From Nipponacmea schrenckii (Eukaryota; Mollusca; Gastropoda; Lottiidae), in assembly GCA_030562195.1 (NCBI GenBank), contig CM060201.1, positions 23,914,067 through 23,978,066 on the forward strand: a stretch of DNA of 64,000 nt, read 5' to 3'. Below the pieces are notes generated by a model. The model saw only the letters and a list, made by a program, of their open reading frames with translations. It did no database searches and was not told where the DNA came from. Below are positions 16,169 through 26,929 of the stretch, piece after piece; positions within the stretch are counted from its first letter, which is position 1; the number at the start of each line of letters is the position of its first letter. Both the position numbers and the translations under genes were made by a program.

Positions 16169-16562
16169 TAAACTGCAATGACATTCGATCTAGTGTACTT
16201 TTTATTCAAACAGTGTGTAATATTTCGACCGAGTGATCAAAGAAAGCTGGGTGTTATAAAATAGAAAATAGTATTAAATACATAGGTTTATTCGTTAAAA
16301 GCTTTATTATATAACAGTGTATGCATATATCAAAACTGTGCATAGTAATATATCGGAATTCAATATTTTTTTACTTAATGGTGTAATTGAAATCGTATAA
16401 CAGTGAAGATTATGTGTGTGAACGTAACGGAACTATGGATAATGAAAGGACAAATGTGAACATAATATAAGATTCGAGGAAATAATACTTTGATTTGTTT
16501 GGAAACCCGGACTCCAATAGACTATTTCAATAGACAATTTTTAGTTTTTTACCGAAACAAAC

Positions 16563-17782
16563 ATGGCAAAGAAGAGGATTTTTGCTTTTTTCTTTTTTGT
16601 ACTAATTCTAAATGTATGTGACATATTAGTTGACTGGTTATTCTATGCGGAATTGCATGACTTAAAAAAGGATTAGTGTTCGGACCAGTCGATCCCAAAA
16701 TTCAGAACGCAGTTTTGGCCTTCGCCATTCTGTCGACTTCATTTAACGTTTTTGAGATTGTACTCAAAGGCTTACAGCTATGTGAAAGTGACATGTGTCA
16801 AGATTGTAACGACATTTTGACAATGTTAGTTATTTTTTTGGGAGAAATGCCCTTGGTTGCTTTGAACGTTTTAACAGCTTGTTGCCGAGAAGAATCTTTG
16901 AGCATATTTCAACTTTCTAAGGCAAGTGTTATTCTGTTCGGAAATTTCGTGCGGATGATAGTTTTCTTCGCAACGAACTGCGGAAATTGTGTAAACAACT
17001 TCTGCAATAGGAAAGTTTTCTGTTTCTGTTTGTGTTTGATTGGCCTGATTTTGAATTGCCTCGGATCCATATCCATTTTTATATTAACCCAAACACGCCC
17101 AGATTCAACATTTAACCCTACAATTGAGGCGCCCAAAGTGTTATTTGCCGATATCGAAGAAAACCCGAAATATTTCGGAGGCGTTAGTGTTTATTTCCAA
17201 CATGATATTTTTAAAGATTTAGAGCCTTATCAAGGAAATTTTATTCGACTCGTAAGAATGGACGAGATTAGAAGTAAAGAAAAAAAGAAGATTTTCATTA
17301 AGTTCCAATTCAACGATTCATACCAACACCTTGAGATGTTCCTAAGTCGTAAAATTGGGCAAGGAACATGGGAAGCTCCTGAACGCTACAAGTACAACAA
17401 ATTGTCCAAAACGATACATGTCGTAAATGGAATGTCTCCAGTCAATGCTTACGACCGGTCTCTTACTTTCGTTTTTGATTTTTTACCACCAACTGGACTG
17501 TTACTTAAAGAATATGTATTTGGTGAAATTGAGTATAACGTCCAGGAACCAGGCGGTCATCAAATTTGTTCAGATGTATCAGTTCCATTGTTTTACTTTC
17601 GTACCGAGTTGAGTGAAGAGTCGCACCTTTTGCTAGAAAATGGAATAACCACACGATTTTATAACCACGAAGACCTAATAGATATAGCTGATGTATGGAA
17701 AACCGGTTGGTGGCGATGTGATAGTACCGGATCTGTAATACCCACTTTAAATAAAAAATTGGCTACCCCTTGTATGAATTAG
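16563..17782 (+). pseudogene. Multi-pass membrane protein, copy 2, with one-base frameshift
   Basis: The start context matches copy 1 (AAACAAACATGG). The frame reads MAKKRIFAFFFFVLILN and breaks at a run of six A (16664-16669) where copy 1 has coding AAGAAA; reading then stops at TAG 16674-16676. From there the other frame is open to 17782 and encodes about 368 residues homologous to copy 1. All five membrane segments and the C-terminal region are otherwise preserved with no other stop. Either this is a recent pseudogene or the homopolymer is miscounted in the assembly. The loops between membrane segments differ from copy 1 (for instance NCGNCVNNFCNRK in place of SCKNCKIRFRNWK), while the last 230 residues are almost the same. 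Confidence 0.8.
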
Positions 17783-17841
17783 ATTGCTTTAATACTGTGA
17801 TACTGCGTCTTAGCTAGAAGATAAATTTAGTTCTCAAGAAT

Positions 17842-18115
17842 GGTCAATATGTGTATATATTTAGTGAACTTACCTGGTATCATAAAGTAACAGAATCCTT
17901 CAAATCTGGACAAAACTCACAAAACTATGTCAAATTGGGAAAAACACTTAGTTTTTCAATAATCAAATGGATCTTTATGGATAATTACTAATTTTTTTTA
18001 AAATTTTTATTTATTTTTTTATGTTTTTTGTGACAGCAGGAATATCTACTGTTGAATAAAGCTTCAATTGGCCAAGTTAAAAATTTTCAAATTTAATGTT
18101 CATTCTAAGATCTAT
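17842..18115 (-). mobile_element. Decayed TTAA-MITE relative in unit 2
   Basis: Same insertion as 12494-12766, with a slightly fuller middle (TGACAGCAGGAATATCTACT). Inherited through the duplication. Confidence 0.65.
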
Positions 18116-19213
18116 TATTCTTTTCAGTCATAATACATATGAAGTAGGACGGTCGGGTGTTAGTAAATTGATCAAATGTCTAAAGCGTATTATAAATATA
18201 ACTTATATAATGTATTTTCTTATATGTATTTATTATTTCCTTAAATACATAGAATCTGATTCTATTGTTAATCCCAAACAAACCATTTCTTCCCTTATTT
18301 TTTTTTAAAGTCAATCAAATTAAGTTGGAAAGGACGTTCTCTCATATGGAACATAGACTTTAGGCACTTATGCCCTTCCATACACTCAGGATATTGAATC
18401 AATTATCTTACAACTTTTAAAAGATTTATTAATTATTTTATATATACATATTCATATATATGTACCTTTATATTAACATCAGTTCAGTATATCATTATCA
18501 TATCATATACACTTTGTTTAAAAGGGACATGTTCACCATCTTAGTTGTTGATTTTGGTCTTTATTATATGTGCTATAGAAATCGAATTCGATTTTTACTT
18601 TCGATTTCTATTTACGGATTTTCTATGTATCGCCGAGTCTCTGGAAATGACGAGTCGTAAGATAACGTTGAAACGCAAATCAGTCTAGTCACGCATGGAT
18701 TCGGAGGCCAAAATTTCTCGATGAGCGATGAACAATATTACTCAAAATATGACTCAAAATTTATCTCCCATTTCCGAGACTATGGTATGTCAAATGAATG
18801 GCGAACATCTGTAGGGGCCTTATGCAATTATTAATCTTATGAAATATTGTTGTTGCGTGAATTACTGAGATAGTGGCTTTTGCTTGTAGATACATATATA
18901 TCACTTACACCTGTGGCCTTACTTGCTATAGCACCAAATAATGTATGCACTGCTATATTATACTATATTCACTACTATATGTTTTACAATGTATTATTAT
19001 GTATTATTATGCTGTCTGATGTATACTGCCATCTGAACATCTAATATCCGCCCCCTCTCCTTGAATTTATACCAAAGTCGACCGATAAATCTATAACTAG
19101 AAATAAGTACGAGGAAATAGTTTATGCATTCTAGAAATTTCTCAATTCATAGAACTCAAAGGTCAATTCACTAGAAGTGATTATTATTCGCGGAAATCAA
19201 AATAAATGAAATG

Positions 19214-19275
19214 AAAGGAGTTTTACATCCTACTCTTCTGCACCTTATGGGCTAATGAAGACGGGTGCGGAAATC
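19214..19275 (-). mobile_element. SINE-2 fragment (unit 2)
   Basis: Duplicate of 13836-13895. Confidence 0.7.
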
Positions 19276-19787
19276 AAATAATAGAAGTGCTATTTATATA
19301 TTCTCAAAAGGCTTGGGGCAAAATAGTTTGTATTTCCACCACAATGCATGTTTAGTCGATAGTTTTTTTTTATATATAAGATCTATTACTATTGTACAAT
19401 CAACATTAGGCCTAATGAGGTTTTTATAAAGAATAAAACGTGTGGCCTTTATTAGTGTACGTGTTTGAATTGGTACGTTCCCATAATATTTTTTATAGTT
19501 ATCATTTTTACAATTAACAATAACGCATCGATTGTAATGTGATATAGAAATAGCTACCTTCAGATAATTGACCTATTTCAACCCTTTACACGATTACTGC
19601 ATTGTTTAACGGAAGCTCTTGTAACATTTTATAGAAGGCACTTTAATAACGACGATATTAATTTCCCGAAAGCATTTCTAATTTGGACTCTTAAAGAATT
19701 TTCTCTAAAAATCTTTCAAAGTATAAGAAACTAAACATATTAAAATAAGCAAAAGGCGTTATGTAACTTATAATGAGCACCACGACT

Positions 19788-20891
19788 TCAAACTTGAAGT
19801 AATTGCTTTTGGGCCCCGTCATTAGCATCCTCCTGTTCCACCACAATCTGAGGAACTCCTTCAGCAATCGCTTCTTTCTTATCAGACCGGTCGGCATCAG
19901 TATCCGATTGAAAAGATCCTCGAAGCAACTGGACCACATCTCGAAATACGTTAAAATCTTCTTTTCTGTAGACAGACCACAATAGAAACAGACCATCGGT
20001 TCCTTGGATCCTCTTCAATACATCTTGAACATCTTCTTTGGGAAGAACTTTCGAGAATAAGCTCTTGGTGTTTCTCTTGCGGAAGCAGAAGCAAATCAAA
20101 CATATCAGATGACCGAATGATAGCTCTGCTACGAGAATGAACCACAAACACAGAAGAATGGAGTACTTTCTGAAAACCTCATTCACAGGCAAATTGCATT
20201 GTATTTTGTAAGTTTCGACTGCGGAAAATTTTCTTATCCTCGATTCACATAAGACACTCTCTGGAAAGACTGGGTCACTGTAGGTATAATTCTCTTTCTC
20301 CCCGCCAGGTGTCATGTACTCGGAATGCTTTTCTTTAGAACCAAATGTTGACAAAAGATAAAGCAATTGAACCAAAACGTTCAGAAAGATCATGAATTGA
20401 AGAAAAAGCAAGGACACGGTTCGAAATTTCTGGGTAGACAATTCTTCAATCCGTTGTGAGAGCTCCGCCGCTAGGTGTCTCTCACTTAGTTTGGAGTCCG
20501 AATTGGATTTCCGGTAGTCGAGCCCGCGCTTCACCAAATGACACATTCCTTGGAAAACCGTGATCAGCAAGAACAGCACGAACAAAACGTAAGGGAACCA
20601 TGCGTGGGCTGACGTAACAAATGGTCTCTCCCCCAACAATTCCCCTTGGGTTATATTTTGAGAAGGTACTGGATTCAGTGGTTCATACGTGTCCTTATTC
20701 CAGCAATCTTCATGCAGAAAACGGCCCATGGAAGTCGTCAAATGAGGTGGAACAAAGCAGACTATTGCCGCATTAATAAACAATATACGAATCAAAATGA
20801 AACTGGTTGCTGGTAGTAACAAGAAAATGGCTGTCCAAAAGTAATTGAAATCATTTGTAAACATTGCCTTTTTAGGTAATAAAGCCGCCAT
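19788..20891 (-). CDS. Innexin/pannexin-family channel protein, complete
   Basis: 367 aa in one exon. Four membrane segments are seen at about 20-45, 97-117, 158-182 and 243-270. Extracellular loop 1 holds Cys45 and Cys63 (HEDCWNKDTY); loop 2 holds Cys215 and Cys232 (VLCESRIRKF ... IQCNLPVNEVF). The two-plus-two cysteine pattern, AHAWFPYVLF before TM2 and CNLPVNEVFRKYSILLCLWF into TM4 are innexin hallmarks. TDGLFLLWSV in the tail matches the innexin DGVFLL motif. N79 and N201 are possible glycosylation sites. Innexins form gap junctions or single-membrane channels. TATTTTCAG directly precedes the ATG, so a 5' UTR intron is likely. A possible poly(A) signal is at 19448-19453. It is the intact parent of the fragment at 14426. 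It is divergent and short in loop 1, so its partner specificity is unknown. Confidence 0.88.
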   Translation of the reverse strand: MAALLPKKAMFTNDFNYFWTAIFLLLPATSFILIRILFINAAIVCFVPPHLTTSMGRFLHEDCWNKDTYEPLNPVPSQNITQGELLGERPFVTSAHAWFPYVLFVLFLLITVFQGMCHLVKRGLDYRKSNSDSKLSERHLAAELSQRIEELSTQKFRTVSLLFLQFMIFLNVLVQLLYLLSTFGSKEKHSEYMTPGGEKENYTYSDPVFPESVLCESRIRKFSAVETYKIQCNLPVNEVFRKYSILLCLWFILVAELSFGHLICLICFCFRKRNTKSLFSKVLPKEDVQDVLKRIQGTDGLFLLWSVYRKEDFNVFRDVVQLLRGSFQSDTDADRSDKKEAIAEGVPQIVVEQEDANDGAQKQLLQV

Positions 20892-21295
20892 CTGAAAATA
20901 TACAAACGTAAAAAATGTAACGATATGTAGTCAAATTCGGCGAGAAGCGTTCTCAAATTTAACCGCTGTGTCTTCGGAAGTAGCCTACCAGATTTATGCG
21001 AAATCGCCCGTCTCCAAGGTATGATTGACCCCCGAAATATGGTGAACCATGGCCCTGCAGAATTAGAAATTACACAGTTTCAAAGTTCCTATGTATCTGC
21101 CTACCTTGACAATTTAGATATCCAAAGACAAATATAACAGAAGTTGGTGAAATACTGATATTCAAAGCTTTATATGAGTAAATATATTATTGTATTAATC
21201 AGCAATAATAACCTTCTAATATAATTGGGTAATGATTTGACTTTAAAGGCAATGGTCTAGCTTTTTAGACGGCCGATTTTGGTCTTAAATATATA
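20892..21295. other. Innexin upstream spacer
   Basis: No gene seen. It must contain the innexin 5' UTR exon and promoter if the acceptor before the ATG is used, but I cannot place them. Confidence 0.4.
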
Positions 21296-21446
21296 TATTC
21301 CAGTCTACCCAGCTGTAAATGGGTAAAAGATCAATGCCAAGAGGTTTGGCCAAGGACCAGCTGGTAGAAAGGATCCCTGTAATGGCGGACTTGTGAACCT
21401 AAGTTGTTATCCTTGTAAAATATAGTTGTTTCTTTATTTCTTTCTT
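21296..21446 (+). mobile_element. SINE-1 copy, 5' truncated
   Basis: Begins at TTCCAGTCTACCCAGCTGTA and runs through AAGAGGTTTGGCCAAGGACC to the TTGTAAAATATAGTTGTTTC tail and CTTT repeats. The tRNA-like head is missing. Confidence 0.8.
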
Positions 21447-22228
21447 GAGTCCTCAGAATGTACAAAAATCGTAATATTACTTCATTCATTTTCTCTTGAT
21501 AACACTGTCTGTATGAGCATGTGAAAGGGTGAGTTAATAAATGTTAGAAATAGTATCCATCTTGTGCTTCTTTATTCCTTTACAAATGCCTCAAACTAGA
21601 TATAACACTTTCTTTTTCCTATATGTATTTCCAAGATATGACGCCTTTGGAATCTTTCAAGCGCGGATAATTCTGGGCACACATGCATTTGACGACTTAA
21701 ATATCGACTGTGGGATATGAACACTATAAGCGAATAGCTTAGCTTTATTCTCGTTTCTGACACTAGGCTATGATTGGCTAAATGGATGACGAATTTGCAC
21801 CAAAATAAAATGTCAAATTTCATTCTGAGTGTATTCGGGAAAGAATTTATACTTTACTACGGAAAAGGAACTATCTTGAGAATGTACTTTAAACTGCACG
21901 AAAAATAACCGGGAACTAATATATCTGACATTCGTCTCCTTGTGTTGAATTTTATAAAATCAGCCTAAAGACAGTGCAGAAAGTAGAATATAAAAATCCA
22001 AGTAATTCATTTCTATGCATTGAATACGGATGAATAAAATGTTAAAAACATTGCCCCTTTAATTCCTAATTGCCCTAATTGCGCACTGATATCTTTTAAC
22101 CTATCGAAATCAAACCACATAGATGAATAAAATATGGCTTGGTTATATATAACCATGACCTTCACGTTAATGAGTGACATTTGTAACAATAATTAAGATA
22201 TGTAATTAAAAATAAACTCATGAATATT
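21447..22228. other. No gene seen
   Basis: AT-rich. A segment near 21590-21790 (CCTCAAACTAGATATAAC; GACACTAGGCTATGATTGGC) weakly resembles 31810-31870 and 51105-51190, so it is probably an old interspersed repeat. Confidence 0.4.
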
Positions 22229-22736
22229 CATATATTAGTATATAATTACGATGGCTCACATACGACATAATTCACTATAATGTCGCATTAAAAAGTATAA
22301 TTTTTATATAAGTTAAAATTAATTTTGAATTAAAATCTTTCATTTTAACCTAGGTGATGATAGTTTTCAGTGATAATTTCTATAGTTTTTAATATCACCT
22401 AGGTGAAAATTAATTGATTTTTATTCAAAAACTTTAATTTTCACCTAGGTCAAAACTATTTTTCTCCGTGCTGAAGTGATAATTCATGTAATTTTTAAAA
22501 TATTAGTTTATTTTCCACCTATGTCAAAATTAGGTGATATTTCTTTTGATTTTTAAATAAAAACTGCGATTTTAAATCAAATCTTTATTTTTCACAGGTT
22601 TATGATAAAAATTTAAAGAATTCATAGAATTAAAGTTTTTGATTGACAACTACAAGAATTATTAGTCAATGAAAAGTTTTTTAATTCATAACAAAAAAAA
22701 GTGAATAATAGGCTACGTGAGCCACCGTATATATTA
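22229..22736. mobile_element. MITE-2 with CACCTAGGTG palindromes
   Basis: The ends TTACGATGGCTCACATACG and CTACGTGAGCCACCGTA form an imperfect inverted repeat, with TATATTAGT present just outside both ends. The interior has several CACCTAGGTG-like palindromes in AT-rich, partly repeated sequence. No ORF; the superfamily is not determined. Partial relatives are at 10318 and 25330. Confidence 0.65.
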
Positions 22737-22929
22737 GTCATAGTCAATTATACATAGCACCACCAAAACATGGAATATTGATAGAAAATATTAAAAAACA
22801 ACTATTAAAACTAGTCATGCTTCAAATTAGTCACAGTAGTTTGGTCACAGGCCAGAATTTTCACATCGAAAAATGGACACAATATTCTGAGGACAATGTC
22901 ACAGTGATCTGTCGTAAACATTCTGTAAA

Positions 22930-23170
22930 TAAAATGAATGGAATGTACGTCCTACTCTTTTGCACTCAGTTTATTGTCTGATCAAGATGACTCGACGCTT
23001 TTTCTATGTAAGTTCTTCCGACCTACATCACTGATGACGAGGGGAAACCAGGCTGAAAAATACGGAAGTTCATCTCAGCCCTTTGAAGGGACTGAACCCA
23101 GGATTTCTAGAATCTAACTCACTCATCCACCGCGGCTTGTGTAACGTGAATACCACGTCGGAGGAGGGTT
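22930..23170 (-). mobile_element. SINE-2 copy with tRNA-like head
   Basis: Read on the minus strand, the head has GCGGTGGATGAGTGAGTTAG (A-box-like) and CCTGGGTTCAGTCCC (B-box-like) at correct tRNA spacing. The body then runs to GTAGGACGTACATTCCATTC. This shows that the family is tRNA-derived and transcribed leftward here. Confidence 0.75.
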
Positions 23171-23877
23171 GTATATTTTGGGTTAATAGAAATCAGGAGA
23201 CATAATCTTGTAATAAGGTCAAATTTATTTGATCTCCACCCTAAAATGCCGCTAAAGAATTAGTTAAGTCTATATGTAAATATTACTCTGTATTTTTAAG
23301 AACTTGTTAGAGATATGACGATATCACGTCTATTTCTATAACAAAATATATTCACAAGTGAGGGTACATAACTCTATTTTATGAAAAGTTATTTTAATTG
23401 TGTTCTGTAGTGTGAAACTATATGAAATTATATGGAGTTTTACAACTTTATTGTGTCAATCACGGTTACCTATCTTTGTGGCCGACTCTATTCTTTAGTA
23501 AAATACCATGTGTGCCTGCGCTCCAATGACAAGAATACCGCATTGCTGACAAGATTTAAATATCGAACCAGATATATTTTCTTCTCAATGCATCATCCAT
23601 AATTGACTATCGACATAGTGAAAAATGACCGATTGGATTTAACCTCTCCTCGATGATCACTGTAGTTATAAAACGCACATTACTCACAATAAACTTTATG
23701 AAAATTTAACTCTAATATATTTTAGATTAGTTTGACAATAACTTTTGGTCGTTAAGCATTTCTATTGAGCAGAATTTGTCTGATATTGTGGTTGATCACT
23801 ACTGGTTGAATTCTGAATGTAACAGGCGCATGTATTTGTGATACTTGACCTAATCTGACCCAGTAACTAGATCTGTC

Positions 23878-24205
23878 CCATGGGCTGAATGTTAGACAGG
23901 ACATGTCCTTTGTATTGGACCTAATTCTGACCCATGTAAAATAAAGAGTCTATGTTTGTCACCATGGGCTGAATGTTAGACAGGACCATGTCCTTGTGTA
24001 TTGGACCTAATTCTGACCTCATGTAATATAAAGAGTCTTATGTTTGTCCCCATGGGCTGAATGTTAGACAGGACCATGTCCTGGTGTATTGGACCTAATT
24101 CTGACCCATGTAAAAATAAAGAGTCTTATGTTTGTCCCCATGGGCTGAATGTTAGACAGGACCATGTCCTGTGAACCTAATTCTGACCCATGTAAAAAAA
24201 TAGAG
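23878..24205. repeat. Satellite of about 84-88 bp, four units
   Basis: The unit contains CCATGGGCTGAATGTTAGAC, AGGACCATGTCCT (a hyphenated palindrome), TTGGACCTAATTCTGACC and TGTAAAATAAAGAGTCT. Repeats start near 23878, 23962, 24050 and 24138. The same unit forms arrays at 43083 and at the window end (63950). Confidence 0.9.
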
Positions 24206-24349
24206 TTTATAATTAGTATACAAAGAAGTCAAGGTATGAGACGACGTGACGAAGATACAGGTAGCTGGAATAACTTTTCATTCATACTCCTGTATACGGC
24301 AATAAAACAATACAATACTATACTTTACTTGGACGAAAATCATTAAACG

Positions 24350-25329
24350 GTCTGATATAACGCCCACATCCCTTTAATCGCTAATCCCTTTTCTGTTCTG
24401 ATACAATTGTTTCAATTCAAGTCAAATTGAGAGGGCGCCAGTGGATTGTGTATTAAGAATATTAAAACTAATTTCTAAAGCACATATTTTCATTATTCCC
24501 AGTTTTATCTTTTAATTACATTAAAAACATCTACGACTCACGTTTCTTATTGATTTGCCGTATCCTCCAAAATATCATGTCTTTCACTTAATTTTTGTTA
24601 TTTGCTTGCAATTTGGCACGTTTCCAATATTACGCTAATTATTTGGCTGGGGAATTTTCTAAATGGCGATATCTAGGTTTTACCAATGTTATTAAGTTGT
24701 AATGTGCTAATGGTGTTTTCCGGTTTGGCTATTGGATTAAAACTTCCCGGTAACATTATTCCTTTTTTATTCACGCGAATTTCTTTCCGATCATTCCAAA
24801 TCTGATTAAAAACCAAGTCTGTTTTATTTTTATTTATAGGCCCAAGGAAAAAAAAAACTAAAATCGAAATACAGTTACCGGAAGTGACAAATCCAGCATA
24901 TTATGCAAAACGTCATGTCTTTTACGGATTCCTCGACTGTTTCAAATCATAAAAAGTAGACTTATGCCAACATCCTGAATAAAATCAGTAAGATAGGTCA
25001 AACATTTTGAAGCAGTTAGGTTTGTGACTTTCAAATAGGCTAACATATAAAATACGATGTTACAATGAAATGGAAAAAATCTGAATTCAATGCACTTATA
25101 GTAATATGTATAGTAAACACGCAAGATAACATGCCGGGCAAGGGAATATACCTCTACGGACAGATTGTCTAGTAGTATTTGAAAATGAATAAATGTATAA
25201 TAAACATTTTAATAACAACAAAGTCAATATTTAAATTTTTACAAACATAAATAATATTAAAGCTGGTATACGAAATAATTCAATTAGCTCATTATTCCTG
25301 CATTTTTAAATAAATATCTTTAAAATCGC
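24350..25329. other. No gene seen
   Basis: AT-rich spacer with no convincing ORF, RNA gene or recognised repeat. Confidence 0.4.
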
Positions 25330-25522
25330 AGCTCATATCTCAAAGTCTAAAGGATACGATTTTTTTTTAAAAAGTTATAAGAATTATCACCCAATTTTCA
25401 CTTGGGGGGAAACTTAATTTCTTATTTCAAAATTACAGGAGTTAGGCTATCAACTAGACTATAAAAAGGTTTAAATTCAAAATAAAAATGAGAATTCTGT
25501 CGTATATGAGCCATAGTAATTT
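25330..25522. mobile_element. Partial MITE-2 copy
   Basis: AAGAATTATCACCCAATTTT at left and GAATTCTGTCGTATATGAGC at right match the interior and terminus of 22229-22736. Confidence 0.5.
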
Positions 25523-25772
25523 ACAATAAATTAAATTCATTCATTCACGTGTCATTTGGCCAAAATCTCAGGCAAATGGAGGAGTACTCCTGGTGAGTCT
25601 TTGGTTCATATACAACAAACAGATGTATGGAAGCCGACTGCGGCCATATCTACTTTCGACTTCCATACAGACGAACCAAATAGATTTTGCCTGGATTCTG
25701 ACCAAGAATGGATCCAGATTATGCAGATTATGAGTGTTGATTTTAATCGAGTACCCATCATATAACATTTAT

Positions 25773-25950
25773 AAGTCATGTTCACTCATAATTCCAGTCC
25801 ACCCAGCTGTAAATGGATACGGATAACCCAGGAAGATCAATACCAAGAAGTTTGGCCAAGGACCAGCTGGTAGAAAGGATCCCTGTAATGGCGAACTTGT
25901 GGACCTAAGTTGTTATCCTTGTAAAATATAGTTGTTTCTTTCTTTCTTTT
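25773..25950 (+). mobile_element. SINE-1 copy, head lost
   Basis: Starts at AAGTCATGTTCACTCATAAT and continues through the full body to the TTTCTTTCTTTC tail. Close to the copies at 43780 and 53685. Confidence 0.8.
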
Positions 25951-26162
25951 TCTTTACAATGTTACATGGTCATATAGATATAGCATAGAAAACCGACAAT
26001 CCATAACATTATATATTGCATATATGGCAAATAAATTTCATATGAAATACTTCAGACGCTTAATTTTCACAGTACACACTTCACACTTGAAATTGCATGA
26101 GACCTGGATATGAAAAAAGGAAACAGAAATCAATTTAATATATAAATGAGGCATCGTGAACA

Positions 26163-26522
26163 TTAAAAGATACTACGGCATAAAATTTTAGTTCTCAAGA
26201 ATGGTCAATATGAGTATATATTCATCAGTGAACTTACCTGGTGTCATTAAGTAACAGAATCCCTTAAAATCTGTAAAACTCACAAAACTAAGTAATTATT
26301 GAAAACGCTTAATCAATTTATTAAGCGTTTTTATATAATCAATTGCATCGTAAAAGATAATTACCGGTACTTAGTTTTTTGGGTTTTTTTTAGATTATAT
26401 AAGGATTCTGTTATTTTATTCATGACAGCAGGTATACATGTATTAAATGATGAATATATACTCTTATTGGCTAAGTTTAAAATTTGTAGTTTTATGTTCA
26501 TTCTAAGACACGGTATCTTTAA
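26163..26522 (-). mobile_element. TTAA-flanked MITE, complete
   Basis: TTAA at both ends, terminal repeats TTAAAAGATAC and GTATCTTTAA, and internal hairpin GAAAACGCTTAAT / ATTAAGCGTTTT at about 26299-26333. The interior matches 9620-9949 in reverse. Confidence 0.8.
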
Positions 26523-26929
26523 ATGTTCAATTATTAAATAATACCATAAGGTATCTCATTGTAGTATCAAACATACACATAAAAAAGCATGACATTTCCG
26601 GGCATTAGTAGATGAAAACGAATACCGGAAAAAATATCAAATCAATTTAAAGCATGTTTAAAGCTGAAATTTCAATTTCGATTAATGGCGGGAAAAATTA
26701 CCAAAAACCATTTGTAAATCATCACTTGTTGAATCTATTCAATTGTAAATAACGAATAAGTCGCGTTTTGTCGCTTTTATAGATTACACGCTGACTAAAT
26801 ATTGTGATTATTGTATTACGAAAGCTTCTGTTAACAGTGTTAAGTTTTATTTATGTAAACATTAATCATTGGTTGTATTATATCTGGAATTGATTACCTG
26901 TTAACACATTTCTATGGGAATATAATTCG

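Larger units (their letters stand above)
14855..20131. repeat. Tandem duplication, unit 2 (right)
   Basis: Counterpart of 10460-14752. It is longer because of an insert at about 15056-15590 and a MITE at 15727-16168 that are absent from unit 1. The innexin continues past the homology edge (20131) to a complete start, so unit 2 retains the ancestral right flank. Confidence 0.9.

Noticed and set aside
23100..23170. Possible tRNA gene
   Set aside because: A- and B-boxes are present but the acceptor stem does not pair and a SINE body follows, so it is a SINE head.
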